Shown: positions 53,826 to 62,939 of the stretch, piece by piece
Numbering within the stretch: the first letter of the stretch is position 1
Layout of the letters: each line of letters opens with the position of its first letter
DNA from: Succinivibrio dextrinosolvens
GTDB taxonomy: Bacteria; Pseudomonadota; Gammaproteobacteria; Enterobacterales; Succinivibrionaceae
Reading direction: 5' to 3'
Length of the DNA: 64,000 nucleotides
Assembly (NCBI RefSeq): GCF_011065405.1
Contig: NZ_CP047056.1
Span: 1,696,747-1,760,746, forward strand
Notes under the pieces: model-generated
What the model was told of the DNA's origin: nothing
Database searches by the model: none
Seen by the model: only the letters and a program-made list of their open reading frames with translations
Program-made: the position numbers and the translations under genes

Positions 53826-54314
53826 CTAACGGAAACAGGAGGCAATCCTGTCTAATTCATCCTGTGAAAGTACTGATGATTCTATCACAACAGTTCTGCT
53901 GTTCTGAGAATAACTTAAAGCAATTCTTATATCAGCCTCAGGCAGTAAGCCATTAGCTTTATCAGGCCACTCAATCAGACATACAGAGGTTCTTTCAAAA
54001 TAATCTCTGATCCCCATGTACTCTAGTTCCTCAGGATCTAAAAGTCGATATAAATCAAAATGATAGATACTGTAATTATCAAAGTCATAAGGCTCAACAA
54101 GAGTGTAGGTAGGAGATCTGACAATATCCTTATAGCCACAGCCTTCAATAAAACCTCGGGAAAAAGTAGTTTTTCCCGCTCCAAGATCTCCTTCTAAAAA
54201 GATAAGCACACTTTTTGAATTCTTTACAGCATAAGGAACACAAAGATCAGACATAAGAGTTCCTAAACGAACAGTCTGCTCTTCCCCTTCTATCTTAAAT
54301 TCAGTCTTTGACAT
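53826..54314 (-). CDS. tsaE: tRNA t6A37 synthesis ATPase TsaE
   Basis: TsaE drives the TsaBDE complex that makes t6A in tRNAs reading ANN codons. The 162 residues have Walker A FLEGDLGAGKTTFSRGFIEG, SPTYTLVEPYD, YHFDLYRLLDPEEL and CLIEWPDKA. The start overlaps the end of nnr by 14 bases, so the two are coupled. Confidence 0.95.
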   Translation of the reverse strand: MSKTEFKIEGEEQTVRLGTLMSDLCVPYAVKNSKSVLIFLEGDLGAGKTTFSRGFIEGCGYKDIVRSPTYTLVEPYDFDNYSIYHFDLYRLLDPEELEYMGIRDYFERTSVCLIEWPDKANGLLPEADIRIALSYSQNSRTVVIESSVLSQDELDRIASCFR

Positions 54315-55851
54315 TAATAAGTTCTCGTATATTCTGACATAAATCCATTGGCAGCGTGCCTATCATACCCCTTTTCATGCCTTCAATATAGCCTGCTCTT
54401 CCATGCAGAGCAGCACCGACAAGAGCAGCCTTTTCAGGAGATAAGCCCTGTCCTAAAAGGGATACTATTATACCAGTCAGCAGATCACCTGCTCCACCGG
54501 TGGCAAGAGAAGGAGCACCTTCGTGAATTATAGTAAGTTTTTCGCCGTCACAGACAATGGTGCCAGGACCTTTTAATAAGACCACGCCTCCGAATTTCTG
54601 CTGCAGTTTGTAACAGGCTGACAGTCTATCGGCATTAACCTCGTCAGGACTTATGTTCAGCATTCTTGCAGCCTCTCCAGGATGTGGAGTCAGTACACGG
54701 TTTTCTCTGTAGTAATCCTGCTCAAAGGTTGCCAGCACATTAAGGGCATCCGCATCAAACACCAGATTCTGGTCCTCGATATCAGATAGCAGAGATATCA
54801 GTTGAGCTGTTCTTTCGTTGATTCCAAGTCCAGGTCCAATAGCAATGGCATCTGCCCAGCTTATACTCTCAAGAATAGCCTTATCATCATAGAGATCTAC
54901 ACTCATCAGTTCAGGTCTTACAGACAGCATCGCGGTCACATTTGACGGATCCATAGCGATCTTCACCAGACCGGCACCACTTCTTAAGGCACCGTTACCA
55001 CAGATGATTGCAGCACCGCCCATTCCTTTGGCACCAGAGATTATCAGGACCTTACCGTTATCGCCCTTGTTATAAGAAGGAAGCCTGATTGGCAGCTCCT
55101 CTTCAAGATCATCAAAGCCAACCTGACAGATAGGAAGAGGAGATTTGTATGAGGATTCAGTTAAAAGCTCATGATAGCCTGAGGTATCCACATCCAGTGA
55201 TGCAAACTCAATATCTCCCACAAAATCCACAGCATCGGAGGTAAGCAGACCTGGTTTTAAAGCCAGCATGCAGACGGTGGCATTGGCGCAGACACACATG
55301 CCCGGAACACCGCCGGTATCTGCACAGACACCGGATGGAACATCCACTGCTACAGTAAAGGTATTCAGCTTATTTATGTAGGAAATCCATTTTGCCGTAA
55401 TTCCAGTTGGAGCAGACTCAATTCCGGTACCAAGCAGAGCATCAATAATCAGATCAGGCTTTGAGACATGAATGATTTCAGATGGAGAGTCACTTACCAG
55501 TCCGTTGTTAGGCAGCTCGTATTCAACACTTCCACCCCGCTTTACAAAAAGCTCATAGGCAAAACTGGCCTCCGAACCTTCGTGAGGGATACCCGTTGCA
55601 AACACACGGTGCTTAATGCCGTTCTCCAAAAGCAGTGAGGCCACTATATAACCGTCTCCGCCATTGTTGCCCTTTCCGCAGAAAACCCAGACCTCCTTTG
55701 CGTCACCACACTCACGTACAATATAGTCAAATACAGATTTTCCTGCCTTCTGCATCAGATCAAAGCAATGTCCGTTATGAGATTTGGCATGATCAGCCTC
55801 AATCTGTTTTACTTCATCACTTGTAAAAACTTCGTATGGTAATTTAGACAT
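54301..55851 (-). CDS. nnr: Bifunctional NAD(P)H-hydrate epimerase/dehydratase
   Basis: Repairs hydrated NAD(P)H. The 516 residues fuse an N-terminal YjeF_N epimerase domain (ADHAKSHNGHCFDLMQKAGK, FCGKGNNGGDGYIVAS) to a C-terminal ribokinase-like dehydratase (VLIISGAKGMGGAAIICGNG, LTPHPGEAARML, GGAGDLLTGIIVSLLGQGLS). It is the first clear gene of the nnr-tsaE-amiB-mutL-miaA series. Confidence 0.95.
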   Translation of the reverse strand: MSKLPYEVFTSDEVKQIEADHAKSHNGHCFDLMQKAGKSVFDYIVRECGDAKEVWVFCGKGNNGGDGYIVASLLLENGIKHRVFATGIPHEGSEASFAYELFVKRGGSVEYELPNNGLVSDSPSEIIHVSKPDLIIDALLGTGIESAPTGITAKWISYINKLNTFTVAVDVPSGVCADTGGVPGMCVCANATVCMLALKPGLLTSDAVDFVGDIEFASLDVDTSGYHELLTESSYKSPLPICQVGFDDLEEELPIRLPSYNKGDNGKVLIISGAKGMGGAAIICGNGALRSGAGLVKIAMDPSNVTAMLSVRPELMSVDLYDDKAILESISWADAIAIGPGLGINERTAQLISLLSDIEDQNLVFDADALNVLATFEQDYYRENRVLTPHPGEAARMLNISPDEVNADRLSACYKLQQKFGGVVLLKGPGTIVCDGEKLTIIHEGAPSLATGGAGDLLTGIIVSLLGQGLSPEKAALVGAALHGRAGYIEGMKRGMIGTLPMDLCQNIRELINVKD

Positions 55852-55862
55852 TTGACAACCTC

Positions 55863-56309
55863 TTAGAGATTAAGGTCAGGATTGTTAAGATCAATACCAC
55901 CGGACGCAAGAATAACAACATCCTCGGCAAGATCTTCTGGATCAGCACATTTACAGGTAATTCTGTTCTGCTCAACGAACACACAGCCATACTCATCACG
56001 GCTGTCCAAAGAGAACAGCTGCTCAAAATCCGTAGAGGATATAACATAAACCTCTCTATCACCTCTTTTGAAGATAAAGCGTTTTATGTCCTCGGGCAGA
56101 ACCGGTTCACTCTTTGTTTCAGAGCTGTCATCGAAAATATCCGGTAAATTAGAAATAAATCTTCTTTTAATCAGGAACTGTCCACTGCTTAGGATATCTT
56201 CAAAGACACCGTAGTCATAATCATCAAGCTTCTTTATTTCGACCTTCCAGTCCTGTTCGCTTAAAAGATATCCAAAATCTGAATAACTAATGCAAAAGAC
56301 CTTTTCCAT
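55863..56309 (-). CDS. Hypothetical acidic protein upstream of nnr
   Basis: 148 residues starting MEKVFCISYSDFGYLLSEQD. The frame is open to 56342, but the extra N-terminus is Phe/Val-rich and no ribosome-binding site supports it. The protein is rich in Asp/Glu with no recognised domain, signal or membrane segment. It lies 11 bases upstream of nnr, so it is probably co-transcribed with it. Function unknown. Confidence 0.6.
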   Translation of the reverse strand: MEKVFCISYSDFGYLLSEQDWKVEIKKLDDYDYGVFEDILSSGQFLIKRRFISNLPDIFDDSSETKSEPVLPEDIKRFIFKRGDREVYVISSTDFEQLFSLDSRDEYGCVFVEQNRITCKCADPEDLAEDVVILASGGIDLNNPDLNL

Positions 56310-56587
56310 AACAAAAAAAACATCTGATAATAAAAAAAACACCTACTCTTTCAAAAGTTTAGCACAGAATTGTGCTTTCTGATGCCAAATTGGAGAGATC
56401 TCACACTATTCTGCAGTATTTTTTTTAGAAAAAACTTATTTAGACATAATAACTGGTTCAAAGTACACAGTTTTCCTATTTTTTTTGACTAAACCTCTAT
56501 CTTTTAAATAATTTCTATGGAAGTTCAGCTTGTTTATTGTCTATACTCAGAAAAAACGAGTAACTACGTCAGATCAAGGGGTTTTCC

Positions 56588-57334
56588 ATGGAAATTTTGG
56601 GTGTTGATATTGGTGGCAGCGGAATTAAAGGCGCGATTGTCGATACAGAGACAGGCGAACTTAAAACAGAAAGACTAAGAATCCCTACACCACAGCCAGC
56701 AACTCCAGAGGCTGTAGCAGAGACTCTAAAGGAGCTGGTAAAACAGATTGGATATAAAGGTCCAATCGGTTGCGGTTTCCCTGCCAGAGTCATAAACGGA
56801 GAAGTTCTTACTGCAGCAAATATTGACAAGACTTGGATTAACGTAAAGGTTGAAGAATTATTCTCAAAGACTGTTGGTCAGGATGTTTTCGTTGCCAACG
56901 ATGCCGATGTGGCCGGTCTTGCAGAATTAAGCTTTGGTGCTGTAAAGGGCTACAAGGGATCAGTTTTATTTTTAACACTTGGAACCGGTATCGGATCTGC
57001 CCTTTTCTACAACGGACAGATGTTCCCTAATACTGAATTTGGTCATATAAAGTTTAAGGGAGATATTGCCGAGCATTACTGTGCAGATTCAGTAAGAGAA
57101 AAGGAAGATCTGAAATTTAAGGAATGGGGAGAAAGACTGAATAAATTCCTTGAATACATAGCATTTTTAACTTCACCTGATTTTATCGTGCTGGGCGGCG
57201 GTGTATCAAAGAAATTTGAAAAATATAAAGATCAGCTGACCCTGAAAACAAAGGTTGTTCCTGCAACAACACTGAATCTTGCGGGAATCATCGGTGCAGC
57301 CATGTATGCAAACAGCCGCATCCAGAAGAAATAG
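56588..57334 (+). CDS. ppgK: Polyphosphate glucokinase (ROK family)
   Basis: 248 residues with the ROK/PPGK layout: LGVDIGGSGIKGAIVDTETG (phosphate 1), GCGFPARVINGEV, VANDADVAGLAEL, FLTLGTGIGSALFYNG (phosphate 2), NTEFGHI and FIVLGGGVSKKFEKY. The short length, GSGIKGA and lack of the ROK zinc-Cys cluster fit polyphosphate-dependent glucokinases, which phosphorylate glucose with polyphosphate or ATP. It is preceded by AAGGGG and followed by a terminator. Confidence 0.88.
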   Translation: MEILGVDIGGSGIKGAIVDTETGELKTERLRIPTPQPATPEAVAETLKELVKQIGYKGPIGCGFPARVINGEVLTAANIDKTWINVKVEELFSKTVGQDVFVANDADVAGLAELSFGAVKGYKGSVLFLTLGTGIGSALFYNGQMFPNTEFGHIKFKGDIAEHYCADSVREKEDLKFKEWGERLNKFLEYIAFLTSPDFIVLGGGVSKKFEKYKDQLTLKTKVVPATTLNLAGIIGAAMYANSRIQKK

Positions 57335-57357
57335 GCAATTCAATCAAACAAAACTTG

Positions 57358-57388
57358 AAGCCTGAAATTCTATTTCAGGCTTTTTTTT
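57358..57388 (+). terminator. Terminator after ppgK, overlapping the recJ 3' end
   Basis: AAGCCTGAAAT (57358-57368) pairs perfectly with ATTTCAGGCTT (57372-57382) around TCT, followed by a T-run to 57388. The right arm includes the recJ stop codon on the other strand. Confidence 0.9.
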
Positions 57389-59084
57389 CGACTTTTTCAA
57401 TTGAGGAAATTTTGATTTCAAGACGCTGAGAGCCCATATAGTGGTTAACACCAATGGTGTATACCGCTCTTACTCTCATATTGGCTTTGATTTCGCGCTC
57501 GCTTGGAGTTGCCCGAAGTTTTATTCCTCTCATATAGGAGCCATCATCGTTGCGGAGCGAGAAACGAAGATGACGGTTTCCAACCAGAATTACATCCTCA
57601 ACGGTATACTCACCATCAAAGCATGGTTCTTCAAAACCATTGCCCCATGGACCATAAGCCTCAAGATCACGGGCAAAGCCGATGGTCAGATAGTTAGAAG
57701 GCTGTTCTCCATCAGAAATAATCTCTTCATCATTTGGATTTCCAAGATTCTCCTTTGCCACCTGATTAAACAGCTCTTTGAACTTCTCAAAGTTATCCTT
57801 ATGAATGGAAGCACCTGCCGCCATAGCATGTCCACCGAATCTAATCAGAAGATCAGGACATTTCTCTGATAAAAGCTGAAGATTCTTAACAATGCTAAAA
57901 CCAGGAACAGAACGGGCGGACCCTGCAAGTTCATCCCCTGATCCAGAGAATACAAAGCAAGGAACAGAGAACTTCTCCTTGATTCTGCTGGCTATAAGAC
58001 CGCCCAAGCCAACCAGCCAGTTAGGTCTGTAAAGCACAATCGCACAGTTGCCTTCCTGCTTTAGAGCATCCTCTGTGGCTTCCTTGAGGAAAACACGCTC
58101 ATAGTCACCACGACGCTTGTTACACATCTCAAGATCACGGGCAATAATGCAGGCTTCGGTCTCATCGTCGGTTAACATCAAGGAAACCGCAGGATTGTTC
58201 TCCAGCTTGATTCTGCCAGGAGCATTCAGTCTTGGACAGAGATCAAAGGCAATGCTTACAGAATTTATGGCAGCAAGATCAACTCGACAGGAGGCGGCCA
58301 GAGCCTTGATACCGATAATAGATTTGCCTGCTTTGATCTTGTCAAAGCCATATTTGACCAGCTTGCGGTTGTTGGCATCTAGCTGCATAACATCGCCAAT
58401 AGTGCCTAAGGCCACCAGATCAAGGAATCTGGCAATGAGAGGCACCTTGGAATTCTTATAGAAATCGCGATCACGAAGAACAGCTCTGGTTGCAACCAGA
58501 ACATAGAAAAGAACACCGGCACCGCAGAGATTTTTTGAAGGGAATTTATCTTCAGGAAGCTTAGGATCAACTATTGCATCAGCATCCGGCAACAGTTCAG
58601 GAGTTTCATGATGATCTGTAATTACAACCTTAAGACCTTTGCTCTTAGCGTAATTGATTGATTCAAGACAGCTGACACCGTTATCCACGGTCAGAAGCAG
58701 CTTAACTCCATGAGAAACGGCATCATCTACAGTCTCATTGCTGACTCCGTAGCCGCCCTCATATCTTGATGGGACAAAATATCTAACCTCAGAGGCACCT
58801 AAATCCTTAAGACCTCTTACCCCCAGGGCTGTACCTGTAATACCGTCAACATCATAATCACCAGAAACCAGAATCTTATCTCCGTTTTCAATGGCATCGG
58901 CAATGATGTTACTTGCCTTGTCTATATCATGCAGATCTCTGTAATGGTAGATATCTGAAAGCTGACAGGTAACCTCACTTTCTGATTTGATGCCTCGTCT
59001 TGCAAGTATCTGCCGGATAATCGGATCGGATACATAGGTCTGCAGGTGACTATCATCAACGATATCACGTCGTACTATTTTCAC
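57375..59084 (-). CDS. recJ: Single-stranded-DNA exonuclease RecJ
   Basis: A 5'-3' exonuclease of the DHH superfamily used in recombination and mismatch repair. The 569 residues show the metal motifs in order: ILVSGDYDVDGITGTAL, LTVDNGVSC, VVITDHHETPE, DLVALGTIGDVMQL and the C-terminal DHHA1-type FGGHAMAAGASI, followed by an OB-fold. Its length is close to the E. coli protein. Convergent with ppgK. Confidence 0.96.
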   Translation of the reverse strand: MKIVRRDIVDDSHLQTYVSDPIIRQILARRGIKSESEVTCQLSDIYHYRDLHDIDKASNIIADAIENGDKILVSGDYDVDGITGTALGVRGLKDLGASEVRYFVPSRYEGGYGVSNETVDDAVSHGVKLLLTVDNGVSCLESINYAKSKGLKVVITDHHETPELLPDADAIVDPKLPEDKFPSKNLCGAGVLFYVLVATRAVLRDRDFYKNSKVPLIARFLDLVALGTIGDVMQLDANNRKLVKYGFDKIKAGKSIIGIKALAASCRVDLAAINSVSIAFDLCPRLNAPGRIKLENNPAVSLMLTDDETEACIIARDLEMCNKRRGDYERVFLKEATEDALKQEGNCAIVLYRPNWLVGLGGLIASRIKEKFSVPCFVFSGSGDELAGSARSVPGFSIVKNLQLLSEKCPDLLIRFGGHAMAAGASIHKDNFEKFKELFNQVAKENLGNPNDEEIISDGEQPSNYLTIGFARDLEAYGPWGNGFEEPCFDGEYTVEDVILVGNRHLRFSLRNDDGSYMRGIKLRATPSEREIKANMRVRAVYTIGVNHYMGSQRLEIKISSIEKVEKKA

Positions 59085-59356
59085 GATAAATCCCTTAGGT
59101 TTCGTATTATTTAAATTCGATATATATTGTCCGTGACAACATTATATGAGTTTAAAAGACGAATTACATAGAATGTGAATAATAAAATTCAATAATTCTG
59201 AAAATATTGTTGTATAGAATAAAAGTTTCTGCATAGGAACAATAAAAGAATAAACCTTTGGGATTCATGATGTAATATCTAAACAATCAAAATAAAAAAG
59301 TCAAAAAACATGTCATGTTCCTTTATAATTTGAGAAGTGATGTATAAGGAATCAAT

Positions 59357-61117
59357 ATGGATAAGAAAAAAATCATAGTTGGAATGCGCTCTCTATCTGA
59401 GATTAGAGATAAGGGTGGTATTTATATTGATAAAACCCGTTTTATTGATTACCTTGAGAATAATGCCGTAACCAGTGTTCCTGTATTCCTTCGACCTAGA
59501 CGTTTTGGGAAGAGCCTTACTGCAAGTATGCTGCACTGCTACTACGATATCGCTAAAAAAGATACCTTCGAAAAGAATTTCAAAGGTACCTGGATATATG
59601 ATCACAGAACCCCTCTAGCCAGTTCATATTACGTCATTCATTTTGATTTTTCAGATGTTTCCTCAGAACCTTCGGAGGTTAACTATACATTTCTCACTTC
59701 TGTAGGCAGTGCAATTAACTCCTTTAGTAATACCTACCCAGATAAAGGTCTTTCTCAAAAGCAGCTAGATTTTTCAAGTTATAAAACGGCAACGGATCTT
59801 ATGCTTGTTTTTCTGAATAATTTCTCAAATAAGGCGAAGAAAGGGGAGTATCTGTATGTAATCATTGATGAGTATGATCACTTCGCCAATGAAATTCTGA
59901 CCAGAAATAAAGAAGCATTCAAGGATATAACATCAACGGCTGAAGGTCATGAAGGACTCATCAAGAGATTCTATGCTCTATTAAAGAAATTTTATAGAGG
60001 AGAAGGAAATGGCAGCATCGACAGATTCTTTATTACAGGGGTGTCATCGGTTTCTTTAGACTCTGTAACCTCGGGCTTTAATATAGCAACGAATATCAGT
60101 TCAATATCATTATTCAATGAGATGATAGGTTTTACTCATGATGAGTTATCAGAGATTATTGATGAGACTGTGGATTTTTCACAGTTGCCAGATATTTCCA
60201 AAGAGCAGCTAATGCAGATTATGGAAGAAAACTTTGACGGTTACGCTTTTGAGAAAAAAGCAAAACTGAAAATGTGTAATTCTAATCTCTGTCTTACCTA
60301 TCTTGGAAGATTAATTTTGGAAAGGGAACTTCCTTTGCTGAATGAAATCTCTCTGAATGATGATGCAGGCAAACTCAACGGAATGCTGAATCTCTGTGAG
60401 GACGATGTCAGAGAAGAAATAGTCAGGGCAATGTTTAACAAAGAGCCTATTGTGACAGAATTACCTGACAAGATGAATCTTAACAGTACCAATTATTTTG
60501 ATAAATCTCAGATGGTATCTCTGCTTTATCACCTAGGATATCTGACAATTGATACAGAAACCTCCAGAAAAAAAGGAATTACATGTTTTGTCATTCCCAA
60601 TAAAGTCTATGAGAAACTGTTCCTAGACTACTGCCGTATGGCTATTGGCTACAGAGCAGATGTCTACAAGGATTTATCCTCTATGTATGAAGAGACTGCT
60701 GATATAACAACTCTCCTTGAGACATTAACAGAGCAGATAGAGAAAAAAATAAATCCACAGTCTTTAGGAAAATTTACCGAGATGGCACTGCAGCTGATAT
60801 GTGACAGTATTATCAACAACGGTGGCGACAGACAGCTTAAATCATATACTGAGTTTTATACCGGTAAAGGCTTTGCTGATATCTTTGTAAAGAATACCTA
60901 TCCTAACGGACATAATTTCCTGTTAGAGCTTAAATACCTGCATAAAAAGGATGGCTGCAAGCCTGCTGTTGAAGGTAAACTTTTAGAGGCCAAGGAGGAA
61001 ATCGAAAGATACAGACAGGGGACAGTTCTAAAAGAAAAGGTCGGTAATCATCCTCTTGACTGCTATGCGATTGTATTTGTAGGCTCTGAGTGCAGATTGA
61101 GCCAGAGGATAGATTAG
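59357..61117 (+). CDS. AAA-ATPase-like / PD-(D/E)XK nuclease-like protein, paralogue C
   Basis: 586 residues of the same group as the pair at 44.8-48.9 kb but distant. It has GIYIDKTRFIDYL, RPRRFGKSLTAS (46-57), YLYVIIDEYDHFAN, ITGVSSVSLDSVTSGFNIAT, and a nuclease-like end GKGFADIFVKN...FLLELKYLHKKDG. AAGGAATC precedes the ATG. It stands alone between recJ and an AT-rich gap. Function unknown. Confidence 0.86.
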   Translation: MDKKKIIVGMRSLSEIRDKGGIYIDKTRFIDYLENNAVTSVPVFLRPRRFGKSLTASMLHCYYDIAKKDTFEKNFKGTWIYDHRTPLASSYYVIHFDFSDVSSEPSEVNYTFLTSVGSAINSFSNTYPDKGLSQKQLDFSSYKTATDLMLVFLNNFSNKAKKGEYLYVIIDEYDHFANEILTRNKEAFKDITSTAEGHEGLIKRFYALLKKFYRGEGNGSIDRFFITGVSSVSLDSVTSGFNIATNISSISLFNEMIGFTHDELSEIIDETVDFSQLPDISKEQLMQIMEENFDGYAFEKKAKLKMCNSNLCLTYLGRLILERELPLLNEISLNDDAGKLNGMLNLCEDDVREEIVRAMFNKEPIVTELPDKMNLNSTNYFDKSQMVSLLYHLGYLTIDTETSRKKGITCFVIPNKVYEKLFLDYCRMAIGYRADVYKDLSSMYEETADITTLLETLTEQIEKKINPQSLGKFTEMALQLICDSIINNGGDRQLKSYTEFYTGKGFADIFVKNTYPNGHNFLLELKYLHKKDGCKPAVEGKLLEAKEEIERYRQGTVLKEKVGNHPLDCYAIVFVGSECRLSQRID

Positions 61118-61139
61118 AACAGCTAAAAGATATAACATA

Positions 61140-61164
61140 ACAGTCTGAAGCGTCAGACTGTTTT
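61140..61164 (+). terminator. Terminator after AAA-ATPase paralogue C
   Basis: CAGTCTGA (61141-61148) pairs with TCAGACTG (61153-61160) around AGCG, followed by TTTT. Confidence 0.8.
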
Positions 61165-61795
61165 GCAGTAAAAAACGGCTTTCACAACAAAAGAATGAAT
61201 AAACAAGATCTCCTACTTTTCCTTAATTTTGTTAACCCAATATTTTATATATTCTGACCGTTCTACTCTATTCTCATTATTGTAGGTTCTCACTTCTGAG
61301 CACCAAACGTTTATAAAATCTAGCAAACACGATGCCACTGCAAGACCATTTCCAAAACCAGAACACAACAATCTAAAATTAGAGTTAGGAAGGATTTGAG
61401 ATAAGTTATGAGAAATAACTATTTAAAAATCAAACAAAAAGAAGAGGTAAAATGAATATGCGGTTTAATCCGTAGTAGGTAGGAAAATCCAATAGGAACC
61501 TGCCAGATCCTATTGGTAAGCCAGCTAAATTATTTGTGCAACAAGAAATTTTCAAATTAAAATCTTCTTAATTGTACTTCTAGTATTGGTTTTACTAGCT
61601 TGGGCTTCTCCTGCTTGGCAACAAAACCGTAGATAAATGGAAAAGCTCAATCTCAGCACTTCGACTTTGTTATAGATCAAAAAACTTATGCTCAAAGATG
61701 TTATTCGGAAACAGAATTTATCAGTAACACAAGTAGTTAATTAGAATTCTTCAGGAAAATAAAAATTCAGCCCTGGTTCGGTAGCTTCCACCTTT
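61165..61795. other. AT-rich gap without an intact gene
   Basis: No supported gene. It contains a 9-bp perfect inverted repeat (CCAATAGGA 61489-61497, TCCTATTGG 61508-61516) without a T-run. A short hydrophobic open stretch (about 61560-61637, IFLIVLLVLVLLAWASPAW) has no start codon in frame. It might be a decayed membrane-protein gene. Confidence 0.35.
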
Positions 61796-62935
61796 TCAGA
61801 CAATCGCCTTCATAACCAGAATAGACAGGAACGCATTGATAATACTGATGGCAAACATCAGTCTATAGTTACGAAACTCAAGTCCTATTACTCCGAGGAT
61901 TCGCCCCATATACTGCAGCTGAGCCCCCATCAGGAAAATAGCCGGAGTAATAATTGCCAGCTGAGTCTGAGAAATCTCTCCTGTAGCACACAATGTTGCC
62001 CCCATGGCTACCCCGCCAAGTCCGGAGAACCAGGCTGAGACCAGAACCACCATTGACTGACCGTTTAAATCAAATAGCTGCATCAGAGGGGAGCCAATCT
62101 TCCCTAAAAAATCCATAGCTCCGATTTTCATGAGGACCACAGTCAGAACAAATGCCATAATCACGTTCGGCATCATAATGTTAAGACTGATATTGATTGC
62201 TCTTCTGGCTCCGCTTATGAAGGCATCAGCTATATTTGTAATATCCTCGATGTTCTGCTTTCTAGTGTTCAGCACAGCGGCCCTTTCCTCACCGGGGTAA
62301 CTATCTGAGATTTCATCATTTCTTACATAAAGATAAGCTCTTATGAGGTTGGCTCCTACAATCTTCATAATCAGAATAATACCTAAAGGCAGCAGAATAG
62401 GCAGATTAAGATGAGCAGAAATGATAGGCATCGCTGTCAGATATACACCTATAGAACCGCCAGATGAGAATTCAAAGGCAGAAAAGATGCAGCGTTGTTT
62501 TTTGCTGATGATTTTCTGATCATAGAGATCTTTGGTCATCACCGCACCGCTATCTGAGCTTTGCAGGGAACTTATAATCGCAAAGGCCGATGAGCCAGGA
62601 AGTCCTAATAATGGTTTAAGAATAAAGGAAAAAATACGTCCTGCTGCATTCAGTGCGCCAAGATAGCCGGCAACAGAAAGCACGCCTAATGAAAGAATGA
62701 TGCCTGGAATTATGGACAGAGCAAATAAAAAGGCACTTCTGACACTGATATCTCCGTGACCTGTAAAATTATCAGAGGTTCCGGCAATAGTTCCGAACTT
62801 GCCGAGAATAGTTGAATAATCAAATGCAGAGAGCCACTCCGGACCTTTGGCACACAGTCCAGAGAAAAAGGCTATCACCATGACCAGCGATACATATTCC
62901 ACAGCATTCTTGATTATCACTCTGAAATTTAACAA
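61796..62935 (-). CDS. YjiH-like membrane protein with nucleoside-recognition (Gate) domains
   Basis: 379 residues, about 9-10 hydrophobic segments. Gate-type motifs appear twice: LLGLPGSSAFAIISSLQSSD then GAVMTKDLYDQ, and VSAWFSGLGGVAMGATL then FLMGAQLQYMGRILG. This fits the YjiH/spore-maturation-like group of putative transporters; the substrate is unknown. The start is TTG 62935 with GGGAGAG upstream, 4 bases after the menE-like stop, so the two are translationally coupled. Confidence 0.82.
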   Translation of the reverse strand: MLNFRVIIKNAVEYVSLVMVIAFFSGLCAKGPEWLSAFDYSTILGKFGTIAGTSDNFTGHGDISVRSAFLFALSIIPGIILSLGVLSVAGYLGALNAAGRIFSFILKPLLGLPGSSAFAIISSLQSSDSGAVMTKDLYDQKIISKKQRCIFSAFEFSSGGSIGVYLTAMPIISAHLNLPILLPLGIILIMKIVGANLIRAYLYVRNDEISDSYPGEERAAVLNTRKQNIEDITNIADAFISGARRAINISLNIMMPNVIMAFVLTVVLMKIGAMDFLGKIGSPLMQLFDLNGQSMVVLVSAWFSGLGGVAMGATLCATGEISQTQLAIITPAIFLMGAQLQYMGRILGVIGLEFRNYRLMFAISIINAFLSILVMKAIV

Positions 62936-62939
62936 AAAT

